From NCBI GenBank assembly GCA_050999295.1, contig JBPCPI010000157.1, positions 1-16,774 of the forward strand: a stretch of 16,774 bases of DNA, read 5' to 3'. This document shows, piece by piece, positions 1-7,307 of this stretch. Made by a program: the position numbers and the translations under genes. Position 1 is the first letter of the stretch; the number at the start of each line of letters is the position of its first letter. The DNA is from JACCQS01 sp050999295 (lineage in GTDB: Bacteria > Actinomycetota > Actinomycetes > Mycobacteriales > Geodermatophilaceae). The notes under the pieces are model-generated. The model was given only the letters and a program-made list of their open reading frames with translations, was not told the origin of the DNA and made no database searches.

Positions 1-1472
1 GCTCGATCGAATGGGCCGCAGGCGTTCTGACTGGCGCAACGCCGGTGAGTAGACTCGAGATCGACCGCGGCGAGACCTGGACCGCGGCCTTGGAGCGCGG
101 CCGAGCGCTGGTCGATGCCAAGTTTCACGGCGCAGCACCCGCGCCGTACCGCGCCTTGGACCTGCTGGAGCACGCTCGCGGCGGGGTCGACGGCGAGCAG
201 TTCCTCGCGGGTACGGCCGCCGAGGACGAGGCGCTGGCCGATCTCGTGATGGGCGACGAGCTCCGGGCCGGGCTGTACTCCTTCGACCTGGTGCAGAAGC
301 GGGCCAAACGACCGGTCGGCGTACCGGACAAGAAGCTGGCCCGTCCGGTGACCAAGGTCGGCGTTGTCGGCGCCGGTCTGATGGCCGGGCAACTTGCGCT
401 GTTGTTCGCCCGGCGGCTCGAGGTCCCAGTGGTGCTGACCGACCTTGACCAGGAACGACTGGACCGCGGCGTGGGATACGTGCGCGGCGAGATCGACAAA
501 ATGCTCGGCAAAGGCCGGGTGTCGATGGACAAGGCAAACCGGCTCAAGTCCTTGGTGTCCGGGTCGCAGACCTTGGACGCCTTCGCCGACGCGGACTTCG
601 TCCTCGAGGCGGTGTTCGAGGACCTGGCGGTCAAGAAGCAGGTGTTCGCCGAGGTCGAGGCCGTGGTGGGACAAGACTGCATCCTCGCGACCAACACTTC
701 GTCGCTGTCGATCACCGAGATGGCCGCCGACCTGTCCCATCCCGAGCGGGTCGTCGGCTTCCACTTCTTCAACCCGGTCGCACTCCTGCCCCTGCTGGAG
801 ATCGTTCGAGGTGCCAAGACCGACGACGCCACCCTGGCAACCGCTTTCGCAGTCGGCAAGACATTGAAGAAGAGCTGTGTGCTGGTTCAGGACGCACCGG
901 CCTTCGTGGTGAACCGGCTGCTGACTCGCTTCCTCGGTGAGGTCACGACGGCGGTTGACCGCGGAACGCCCATCGACGTTGCCGACCGGGCGCTGGAGCC
1001 GCTGGGTCTGCCGATGAGCCCGTTCATCTTGTTGCAGTTGGTCGGACCCGCGGTGGCACTGCATACCAGCGAGACGCTGCATGCTGCTTTTCCCGACCGT
1101 TTCGCAGTGAGCGAGAACCTGCGCGAGTTGGTCGAGGCCGGCAAGTCCGGCGTCTACGTCTGGGACGAGTCCGGCCAGCATGTGGACCCAGAGGTGGCAG
1201 CCCTGTTCACCGGCGGCGACGCGCCGATGACCGCCGACGAGGTACGCAGTGCCGCGCTGGAGGCGATGGCCCAGGAGATCCGGCTGATGCTCGACGAAGG
1301 CGTCGTCGGATCAGCCCAGGACATCGATCTCTGCCTGCTGCTGGGCGCGGGCTGGCCCTTCCACCTCGGCGGGATCACCCCATACCTGGACCGCGGGGGC
1401 ATCAGCGAGAAGGTCACCGGCCAGCGGTTTCTCCCCGTCGGCATCGCCAGCGTCCCGACGAGTGCGGGCTAG
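1..1472 (+). CDS. fadB: FadB-type fatty oxidation protein, 3-hydroxyacyl-CoA dehydrogenase part (5' partial)
   Basis: Oxidises L-3-hydroxyacyl-CoA to 3-ketoacyl-CoA with NAD in cytosolic beta-oxidation. The reading frame is open to the left edge: the codons before the first GTG (position 45) read SIEWAAGVLTGATPV, the usual link between the enoyl-CoA hydratase domain and the dehydrogenase in FadB/FadJ fusions, so the hydratase half lies outside the window and GTG 45 is not the start. Counting from codon 45, the Rossmann motif GAGLMA is near residue 110, the catalytic His is in GFHFFNPV near 243, and its partner Glu is in LLEIV. Two 3HCDH C-terminal domains follow (about 285-380 and 400-460). 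The third glycine of the GxGxxG motif is Ala, which as I recall is common in an actinobacterial branch. A fadA thiolase would be expected upstream. The gene ends facing the histidine kinase across a palindromic spacer. Family is certain; the FadB/FadJ name is conventional. Confidence 0.95.
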   Translation, partial: SIEWAAGVLTGATPVSRLEIDRGETWTAALERGRALVDAKFHGAAPAPYRALDLLEHARGGVDGEQFLAGTAAEDEALADLVMGDELRAGLYSFDLVQKRAKRPVGVPDKKLARPVTKVGVVGAGLMAGQLALLFARRLEVPVVLTDLDQERLDRGVGYVRGEIDKMLGKGRVSMDKANRLKSLVSGSQTLDAFADADFVLEAVFEDLAVKKQVFAEVEAVVGQDCILATNTSSLSITEMAADLSHPERVVGFHFFNPVALLPLLEIVRGAKTDDATLATAFAVGKTLKKSCVLVQDAPAFVVNRLLTRFLGEVTTAVDRGTPIDVADRALEPLGLPMSPFILLQLVGPAVALHTSETLHAAFPDRFAVSENLRELVEAGKSGVYVWDESGQHVDPEVAALFTGGDAPMTADEVRSAALEAMAQEIRLMLDEGVVGSAQDIDLCLLLGAGWPFHLGGITPYLDRGGISEKVTGQRFLPVGIASVPTSAG

Positions 1473-1485
1473 CTCCTACAACAAG

Positions 1486-1557
1486 CCCCAATCGGTGCGG
1501 TTATGCGCACAACCGGCGGTTTCACCGCCCCAATTCGTGCGGTTATGCGCATAACCG
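1486..1557. repeat. Two 30-bp direct repeats, each with an 18-bp palindrome
   Basis: Unit 1 (1486-1515) and unit 2 (1528-1557) match at 27 of 30 positions. Unit 2 ends in the perfect palindrome CGGTTATGCGCATAACCG (1540-1557); unit 1 carries the same palindrome with one mismatched pair (1498-1515). A third hairpin, GGCGGT-TTC-ACCGCC, sits between them (1515-1529). The array almost fills the gap between the convergent fadB and kinase genes and abuts the kinase stop codon. Its place suggests a bidirectional terminator without a T-run, but the repeated palindrome could also be a protein-binding site or a copy of a dispersed repeat family. I saw no other copy in the window. Confidence 0.8.
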
Positions 1558-2709
1558 TCAGACGGCTGGACCCGGACCAGGGAGGCTGACCCGAACCTCC
1601 AAGCCACCCTGGGCCAGCGCCGTCAGGTCCACGGTTCCGTGGTGTGCCGCGACCACAGCACGCACGATGGACAGGCCCAGGCCAGTGCCCCGTACCCCCG
1701 AACGGCCGGCACCACCGCGGCGGAACGGGGCCAGGAGATCGCCCAGCTCCGACTGGTCGAAGGCTGCGCCGGTGTTCGACACGGCGAGCCAGGCCCGTCC
1801 GTCGTCGAGCCCGCTCCGGATCGACACCGACCCACCATCGACGTTGTGCCGTACGGCGTTCTCGATGAGGTTGCCGACGAGTCGAGCGAGCAGTTCGGGG
1901 TCACCGACGGTGGGGGCGGCTGCCAACTGCAGGTCGATGTCGAGATCGCGCTCGGTTGTCTCCGATCCGATCACGGCGAGTGCACCAGGCACTAGGGCGG
2001 CCAGGTCAACCGGTCCCCGCCTGGTCAACATCCCTTGTTCGGCCTCGGCCTCGCTGCGGGCCAGGATCAGCAACGACTCGACCAGTGCGTCGGCACGGAT
2101 CGTCGCCTCCCGCACGATCTCGGCCGAACTCCGCAGCTCCTCGACCGACGCGTTGGGGTCGGCCAGGGCGACGTCCACCTCGGCGCGGATGAGCGTCAAC
2201 GGTGTACGCAGTTCATGGCTGGCATTGGCCGCGAAGCGCTGCTGACCGGCGAAGGCAGCATCCAGGCGCGCGACCATCTCATCGAAGGCGTCGGCGAGGT
2301 CGGCCAGTTCATCCCGCGGGCCGGTGTAGGAGATCCGTTCGGCAAGCGTGGCCGTGGACAGCCGCTGGGCGGTCGCGGTCAAGTCACTGACCGGACGCAG
2401 GACTCGGCCGGCGACCAGGTAACTGGCGCCCGCCCCGGCGAGAACGACGAATCCGAACGCCAACCCCCCGGTACGCAGGATCGCATCCCGTGCCTGGTCC
2501 CGCAGTGCTTCCTGCACCGCCCCTGCGGTGACGGTCACCGTGGAACCGTCCGCAGTCACGATCTCTACCTCGGTGTCGGGTGGTAGGCCAGGTGTGGCCG
2601 CGACGGTCTGGTCGGCGACGATGACCGCCACCGCCAGCAGGATCGCCGCCGCCACGGTCAGCAATGCGCCGTAGGCCAGCGCGAGGCGCCATCGCAGTGA
2701 AACCCGCAT
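1558..2709 (-). CDS. Sensor histidine kinase of a two-component system
   Basis: Membrane sensor that autophosphorylates on His and passes the phosphate to the response regulator encoded just upstream. The 383-residue protein has a first membrane segment (about 10-32), a short extracytoplasmic loop of some 45-50 residues, a second membrane segment (about 82-101), a HAMP linker to about 155, the H-box ASHELRTPL with phospho-acceptor His165, the N-box GNLIENAVRHN (about 279-289), and the ATP-lid glycines GTGLGLSIV (341-349). The G1 motif reads SNTG rather than DxG. The ATG start puts basic residues before the first membrane segment. Its partner ends 124 bp upstream, so the pair is probably co-transcribed, but the spacer holds tandem hairpins that could uncouple expression. 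The short sensor loop gives no clue to the signal, and I cannot assign it to a named system. Confidence 0.95.
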   Translation of the reverse strand: MRVSLRWRLALAYGALLTVAAAILLAVAVIVADQTVAATPGLPPDTEVEIVTADGSTVTVTAGAVQEALRDQARDAILRTGGLAFGFVVLAGAGASYLVAGRVLRPVSDLTATAQRLSTATLAERISYTGPRDELADLADAFDEMVARLDAAFAGQQRFAANASHELRTPLTLIRAEVDVALADPNASVEELRSSAEIVREATIRADALVESLLILARSEAEAEQGMLTRRGPVDLAALVPGALAVIGSETTERDLDIDLQLAAAPTVGDPELLARLVGNLIENAVRHNVDGGSVSIRSGLDDGRAWLAVSNTGAAFDQSELGDLLAPFRRGGAGRSGVRGTGLGLSIVRAVVAAHHGTVDLTALAQGGLEVRVSLPGPGPAV

Positions 2710-2750
2710 GCCCGATAGCCTGCCCTGCGCCTGCCTAGAAGGGGTCGACT

Positions 2751-2844
2751 GTCTTGCCCAGCCAGCGTGACGGTCAGGCTGACGCCTCAGCGTGCAGTCT
2801 TACCCCAGCCAGCGTCACGGTCGGGCTGGCGCCTCACCGTGCAG
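2751..2844 (-). repeat. Imperfect tandem duplication of the response-regulator 3' end, forming two hairpins
   Basis: Two copies of about 46-47 bp lie head to tail (2751-2796 and 2797-2843) and differ at about six positions. The copy nearer the regulator contains its last codons and TGA stop (2834-2836), so the repeat looks like a duplicated gene end. Read on the transcribed strand, each copy can fold with a 6-bp stem and 11-nt loop: GCCAGC/GCTGGC in one copy, GTCAGC/GCTGGC in the other. The single stem change keeps pairing as a G-U wobble in the regulator-kinase mRNA but would break it on the opposite strand. It lies in the intercistronic region, so it may act as a partial terminator or mRNA stability element. 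Confidence 0.7.
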
Positions 2845-3496
2845 CAATCCGGTAACCCGATCCGACCACGGTGTCCACGATCGCCGGTTCCCCTAGCTTG
2901 CGGCGCATGGTCATGATTGTCACTCGCACCGTGGTCGTGAACGGATCAGCGTGTTCGTCCCACACCTTTTCCAGCAGTTCCTCACTGGAGACCACGCCGC
3001 CATTGGCGCGCATCAGCATCTCGAGCACGCCGAACTCCTTGCGGGTCAGGTCGATCGGTGTGTTCGCCCGGCGTACGACGCGCTTGGCTGGGTCCAGGAC
3101 CAGGTCGCCGGCGGCCAGCACGGGCGGCGCGGCTGGAGTGGCCCGGCGCCCGAGCGCTCGGATGCGCGCAACGAGTTCAGCGAAGGCGAAGGGCTTGGAC
3201 AGGTAGTCATCGGCGCCCAGGGACAGTCCGTTCACCCGATCGGCGACGCTGCCACTGGCCGTCAGCATCAGGACGCGAGTCAGCGTGCCGGAGCCGGCCA
3301 GCTGACGCATGACCTCGTCGCCGGGCATGCCGGGCAGGTCGCGGTCCAGTACGACGACGTCGTAGTCGGTGTAGGTCCACTTCTCGTGGCCGTCCGAGCC
3401 GTCGTAGGCCACATCGACCGCCATGCCCTGACGGCGCAGCCCGCGGGCGAGGGTGTCGGCGAGCTGTCGCTCGTCCTCGACCAACAGGATGCGCAT
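2834..3496 (-). CDS. OmpR/PhoB-family response regulator
   Basis: DNA-binding regulator, probably phosphorylated by the kinase encoded next. The 220-residue protein starts MRILLVEDERQ, the canonical receiver beginning, so I use the ATG at 3496 rather than an upstream in-frame codon that would add 39 residues inside dxs. The receiver domain (1-115) has acidic E7/D8, phospho-acceptor D51 in VVLDRDLPG, the MLTAS switch Thr near 78 and Lys in LSKPF near 100. A winged-helix effector domain (about 128-220) has the RKEFGVLEML and TTTVRVTIMTMRRKLG segments of the family. The start lies 4 nt after the dxs stop codon with no clear Shine-Dalgarno, which suggests translation coupled to dxs. The gene end is part of a tandem duplication. 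Target genes are unknown. Confidence 0.95.
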   Translation of the reverse strand: MRILLVEDERQLADTLARGLRRQGMAVDVAYDGSDGHEKWTYTDYDVVVLDRDLPGMPGDEVMRQLAGSGTLTRVLMLTASGSVADRVNGLSLGADDYLSKPFAFAELVARIRALGRRATPAAPPVLAAGDLVLDPAKRVVRRANTPIDLTRKEFGVLEMLMRANGGVVSSEELLEKVWDEHADPFTTTVRVTIMTMRRKLGEPAIVDTVVGSGYRIAAR

Positions 3497-3500
3497 GCGA

Positions 3501-5519
3501 CTATGACGGTGCGGAACGGGTCGGCGGATCCATCGAGCGCGGGCCAGTTTTCTGGCTCCCCCTCGACAGGTCGACCAACGAGCCCATGGCGGCGCCGGAG
3601 TCGTCAGCGGCACTGTCCTTGTCGAGCTTGGCCAGCGCGTCGGTCATCGAACGGGACAGTCCGGCGGCGTCCAATCCAGCAGCCTTGAGCAGTCCGGCCC
3701 GTTTTCCGACCGGCAGGAACTCCTGATGCAGGCCAAGGGCCAGCAGCGCCGCAGCACTGCCGCTCTCGCGCAGCGCACCGGCAAGGCGCGCTCCGAAACC
3801 GCCGTTCAGCCCGCCGTCCTCGGCGGTGACGACGAGTCGGGACTGGTTTGCCAGGTCGAGAAGGACCGATGGCAGCGGTGCGATCCAAGTGGGCGCTACG
3901 ACCCGTACCGTGATGCCCTCGGCTGCGCAGAGCCGGGCAGCATCCACGGCGGCGGCGGCGAGTGGGCCCAGCGCGATGCACAGGATGTCGGTAGCAGCAT
4001 TCGGCGAGGGTTCACTGACCACGTCGACACAGCCCCCGACGACCTCGGCATCCCCGACCGACCGCAGCGCCGGAAGGTCTTGAGCCAGGCTGCCTTTCGG
4101 GAACCGCAGCGCCGATGGGCCGTCGGAGATGTCCACGCTGGTCCGAAGCGCGGCCCGCAGAGTCGTGGCATCCCGGGGTACGGCGACTCGCATCCCCGGG
4201 ACGATGTTGAGGATCGACAGATCCCACATCCCGTTGTGCGAGGCCCCGTCGTCACCGGTGATGCCCGCCCGGTCCAACACGAAGGTGACCGGCATCCGGT
4301 GCAGCGCGACGTCCAGGAGCACCTGGTCGAACGCCCGGTTCAGAAACGTGGCGTAGATGGCGACGACCGGATGCAGGCCGCCCATGGCCATCCCGGCAGC
4401 GGAGGTGACCGCGTGTTGCTCGGCGATACCGACGTCGAAGGCCCGGGCCGGATAGGCCTGTGCGAAGGCAGCCAAACCCGTGGGGTAGAGCATCGCCGCG
4501 GTGATCGCCACCACGTCGCTTCGTTCGGCCCCCACCCGGACGAGTTCTGCGGAGAACACCTCGGTCCAGGTGGGTCCGGCCGCCAGAGTGAGCATGCCGT
4601 TGTCGGGGTCGAACGCACCGGTGCTGTGCCAGGCGTCTTCCTCGTTGCTCTGGGCAAAGGCGTAGCCGAACCCCTTGGTGGTCACGCAGTGCACGATCAC
4701 CGGCGCGCCGAAGTCCCGCGCACGGCGGAATGCCGACTCCAGGGCGGCGATGTCGTGACCGTCGACGGCGCCGACGTACTTCAGGCCCAAATCCTCGAAC
4801 ATGCCCTGGGGCGCGAGGACGTCCTTGATGCCCTTCTTCATTCCGTGCAGTGCGTCGTAGACAGTCCGTCCCACCATGGGCGTACGACCCAGGGATTTCT
4901 TGATCCCTTCGAGCATGTCCTCATACCCCGGCCGCAACCGCAGGGAAGCCAGCCGGTCGGCCACTCCGCCGATTGTCGGCGAGTACGACCGGCCGTTGTC
5001 GTTGACCACGATGATCACCGGCCGGTCCTTGGCCGCGGCGATGTTGTTCAGCGCTTCCCAGCACATCCCGCCGGTCAACGCGCCGTCCCCCACCACGGCG
5101 ACGACCGGCCGGCTGTCCCCCCGAATGGCAAAGGCCTTGGCCATTCCGTCGGCATAGGACAGAGCGGTCGAGGCATGTGAGTTCTCGACCCAGTCGTGCT
5201 CGGACTCGTCCGGGGACGGGTAGCCGGAAAGGCCCCCGGCGGACTTGAGCTTCTCGAACCCGGCTTGCCGGCCGGTGAGGATCTTGTGGACATAGCACTG
5301 GTGCCCGGTGTCGAAGATGATCGGCTCGCGTGGGGAATCGAAGACCCGATGCAGGGCAATGGTGAGCTCGACCGCTCCGAGATTGGGGCCCAGATGACCC
5401 CCGCTGCGCGAGCAGGCCCTGACCAGGAAATCCCGGATCTCGGTGGCCAATGCCGGTAGCTGATCGGCGGGCAAGGCACGCAGGTCGGCCGGGCCGGTGA
5501 TCGTCGCCAACAACGGCAC
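3501..5519 (-). CDS. dxs: 1-deoxy-D-xylulose-5-phosphate synthase
   Basis: Thiamine-diphosphate enzyme that condenses pyruvate and glyceraldehyde 3-phosphate to 1-deoxyxylulose 5-phosphate, the first step of the MEP route to isoprenoids. Visible hallmarks are SGGHLGPNLG (His42), GHQCYVHK (His73), ENSHAST (His115), the ThDP/Mg motif with GDG at 144-146 and NDN at 173-175, and the catalytic Glu in DVGIAEQHA in the pyrimidine-binding domain, followed by a transketolase C-terminal domain. At 672 residues it is somewhat longer than the usual 620-640; the extra is a Ser/Pro/Asp-rich tail after about residue 635. The GTG start is preferred because MPLLATITGPADLRAL matches the usual N-terminus, and GAGG lies a few bases upstream. 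It is followed within 4 nt by a response regulator gene. All catalytic residues I can check are present. Confidence 0.98.
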   Translation of the reverse strand: MPLLATITGPADLRALPADQLPALATEIRDFLVRACSRSGGHLGPNLGAVELTIALHRVFDSPREPIIFDTGHQCYVHKILTGRQAGFEKLKSAGGLSGYPSPDESEHDWVENSHASTALSYADGMAKAFAIRGDSRPVVAVVGDGALTGGMCWEALNNIAAAKDRPVIIVVNDNGRSYSPTIGGVADRLASLRLRPGYEDMLEGIKKSLGRTPMVGRTVYDALHGMKKGIKDVLAPQGMFEDLGLKYVGAVDGHDIAALESAFRRARDFGAPVIVHCVTTKGFGYAFAQSNEEDAWHSTGAFDPDNGMLTLAAGPTWTEVFSAELVRVGAERSDVVAITAAMLYPTGLAAFAQAYPARAFDVGIAEQHAVTSAAGMAMGGLHPVVAIYATFLNRAFDQVLLDVALHRMPVTFVLDRAGITGDDGASHNGMWDLSILNIVPGMRVAVPRDATTLRAALRTSVDISDGPSALRFPKGSLAQDLPALRSVGDAEVVGGCVDVVSEPSPNAATDILCIALGPLAAAAVDAARLCAAEGITVRVVAPTWIAPLPSVLLDLANQSRLVVTAEDGGLNGGFGARLAGALRESGSAAALLALGLHQEFLPVGKRAGLLKAAGLDAAGLSRSMTDALAKLDKDSAADDSGAAMGSLVDLSRGSQKTGPRSMDPPTRSAPS

Positions 5520-5603
5520 GACGTGCCTCGCCCCCTGGTCCGGTCGCTAGGTCATCCGCCGAGGCGAGAGCCGGGCGAAGTACCGAGTGTAGTCGCGGCC
5601 TCG

Positions 5604-5975
5604 TCACAGCCGTGGGACCCAGCGTTGACCGCGCAGTGCGGCCGACACCATCTCGACGGAACGGGCGACCGCGGCCAGCCGGGATCCTTCCCGTTCGTAG
5701 GCATCCATCGCCGCGTCCAGCGCCTCGGCCGGGAGATGATCGTGCAGATCCACCCGCAGGGACCGCCACCCGACGCGGGCCGCCCCGAGCGCCGCGCTCA
5801 CATGATCTCCGGCGAATCTGGCCAGCAGAACCGGATAGCGGCGCAGAATGTCGTAGCGTCGGTACTCCGGTGGGATCTGATCGAGGAGCCATCTGGTGGC
5901 GCTGGCCTCCCAGTCGGGCGCACCAGGTGGCCACACCTCCTCGGGCCAGCCCGGAGGCAGGTCCCGACTACTCAT
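5604..5975 (-). CDS. Conserved actinobacterial protein of unknown function
   Basis: The 123-residue soluble protein begins MSSRDLPPGWPEEVWPPGAPDWE and contains WLLDQIPPEYRRYDILRRYPVLLARFA, then a helical, charged C-terminal half. No signal peptide, membrane segment or metal motif is visible. The Pro/Trp-rich opening followed by WLLD..P.EYR..LRR.P..LA resembles a family I recall from other actinobacteria without an assigned function. I choose the ATG at 5975 because the upstream in-frame extension (27 residues) runs into the divergent transporter's promoter region and lacks the family look. It is the gene directly before dxs on the same strand (84-bp gap) and divergent from the MFS gene. A role tied to dxs is only a guess from position. 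Confidence 0.8.
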   Translation of the reverse strand: MSSRDLPPGWPEEVWPPGAPDWEASATRWLLDQIPPEYRRYDILRRYPVLLARFAGDHVSAALGAARVGWRSLRVDLHDHLPAEALDAAMDAYEREGSRLAAVARSVEMVSAALRGQRWVPRL

Positions 5976-6056
5976 GCCTGCGATTGTGGCCCCGATTTCA
6001 ACCCACGTTCGGCTCACTTGGACAACGGCCCACCCCTGAGTGCCATCGTTTACCAA

Positions 6057-7307
6057 GTGAGGGCCTGGTCACCGTGGCGGACGATCATGGGCTTCGGCGC
6101 GGTGAGCCTGGCCGCCGACATGGTCTACGAGGGTGCGCGCTCGGTCTACGGCCCTCTGCTGGCATCCCTCGGAGCCACCGCGCTCGTGGTCGGAGCAGTC
6201 ACCGGCGCTGGCGAGGCTGCGGCCTTGATCCTGCGTGTGGTGTTCGGCCCGTTGGCCGATCGGACGCAGCGCTACTGGACGCTGACAGTCGCTGGATACG
6301 CGCTGACCGCCGTATGCGTCCCCCTGCTCGCGATCACCCCATTCCTCGGTGCCGCCGGACTGGCGGTCGCCGCGTGTCTCATTCTGATGGAGCGGCTTGG
6401 CAAAGCCGTGCGTAGCCCAGCCAAGTCCGCTCTGCTCGCCGAGGCCGCGGGCCAGGTGGGGATGGGACGCGGTATGGGCGTCCACAAGGCGCTCGACCAG
6501 ATCGGCGCGTTCGCTGGGCCACTGGTCGTCGCAGCGTTGATCGCCGTGAGTGCGGGGGCGCTCTGGCCAGGCTTGGCTGCGCTTGCCATCCCAGGCGTCG
6601 TGGCCCTTGCGCTCCTCATCCTGGTTCGAAGCCGAACGCTCCAACCCGTCGCCGCTGCGACCGGGTCGGACGCCGTCGCCCAGCGCGCCGATCCAGGTCG
6701 GCGCACCAGGATGGCTGCGCTGTCGGAGCTCTGGCGGCCACGGTTGCCCGCCCCGTTCCTGCGATTTGCCGTCGGGACTGCGCTGTGCACCGCCGGCCTG
6801 GTCACGTTCGGGCTGATCAGCTTTCACCTGGTCGAGTTCGACCTGATCGCAACCGCCGGGATCCCCGTCCTCTACGCCGCCGCGATGGCGGCGCAAGCAC
6901 TGGCTGCCCTCGCGACCGGCCTGGCCTACGACCGCTACGGTTCGCGGGTCCTGCTTGGGTTGCCGTTCCTGGTCGCCGCGGTTCCGTTCCTCGCGTTCAG
7001 CGGCACCCTCAGCACGGTGCTTGTCGGGGCGCTGGTGTGGGGGGCCGCCGTGGGGGTACAGGACTCCACAGTGAAAGCCTTCGTCGCCGACCTCGTACCG
7101 CGGGAACGTCGGGCCACGGCCTACGGAGTGTTCGCCGGCGTGCAAGGCGCCGGAGCGCTGATTGGTGGTATCGCGGCAGGAGCGATCTACGAGCAGTCGC
7201 TGCTCGCCCTCGGCGTTGCCGTCGCCGTCGTGCAACTCCTAGCGCTGATGCTGCTGGCCCCGGTCGTGCGAGCGCTAAAGCCCGGCCGGTTAGCGTCAAC
7301 CGGGTGA
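6057..7307 (+). CDS. Major facilitator superfamily transporter
   Basis: Cytoplasmic-membrane secondary transporter of 416 residues with about 12 hydrophobic segments. Motif A of the N-terminal half reads GPLADRTQRYW (about 64-74), and its counterpart in the C-terminal half is GLAYDRYGSR (about 289-298). ERLGKAVRSPAKSALLAEA and GMGRGMGVHKALDQIGAFAGP are typical of a subfamily of MFS proteins with a conserved central loop. The GTG at 6057 is chosen because VRAWSPWRTIMGFGAVSLAADMV gives the usual short basic N-terminus; ATG 6087 is the alternative. The stop codon overlaps the start of the amidohydrolase gene (GTGA), so the two are almost surely one transcript and may handle the same compound. 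The substrate cannot be read from the sequence. Confidence 0.92.
   Translation: MRAWSPWRTIMGFGAVSLAADMVYEGARSVYGPLLASLGATALVVGAVTGAGEAAALILRVVFGPLADRTQRYWTLTVAGYALTAVCVPLLAITPFLGAAGLAVAACLILMERLGKAVRSPAKSALLAEAAGQVGMGRGMGVHKALDQIGAFAGPLVVAALIAVSAGALWPGLAALAIPGVVALALLILVRSRTLQPVAAATGSDAVAQRADPGRRTRMAALSELWRPRLPAPFLRFAVGTALCTAGLVTFGLISFHLVEFDLIATAGIPVLYAAAMAAQALAALATGLAYDRYGSRVLLGLPFLVAAVPFLAFSGTLSTVLVGALVWGAAVGVQDSTVKAFVADLVPRERRATAYGVFAGVQGAGALIGGIAAGAIYEQSLLALGVAVAVVQLLALMLLAPVVRALKPGRLASTG

Noticed and set aside
1486..1557. Short CRISPR-like array
   Set aside because: Only two repeat units, a 12-bp spacer, and no cas genes.
3726..5180. A 484-codon open frame on the forward strand opposite dxs
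   Set aside because: It is antisense to a clear dxs gene and its translation is low-complexity with no family resemblance; typical of high-GC DNA.
5586..5591. TACACT on the reverse strand as a -10 box for dxs
   Set aside because: Reasonable hexamer, but no -35 partner at 16-18 nt and it cannot be told from chance in this 84-bp gap.
5523..6056. In-frame N-terminal extension of the MFS transporter by 178 residues
   Set aside because: Extension is antisense to the conserved 123-residue gene and is low complexity; the family N-terminus starts at about 6057.
5976..6056. TTGGAC at 6017-6022 as a -35 box for the MFS gene
   Set aside because: No TAnnnT hexamer lies at a suitable spacing between it and GTG 6057.
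6069..7235. A 388-codon reverse open frame opposite the MFS gene
   Set aside because: Highly charged, Gly/Gln/Arg-rich translation with none of the features of a real protein; the forward frame is an unmistakable transporter.
6785..7303. In-frame N-terminal extension of the amidohydrolase
   Set aside because: It lies entirely within the MFS gene in another frame and reads as Arg-rich noise; the domain begins right after GTG 7304.
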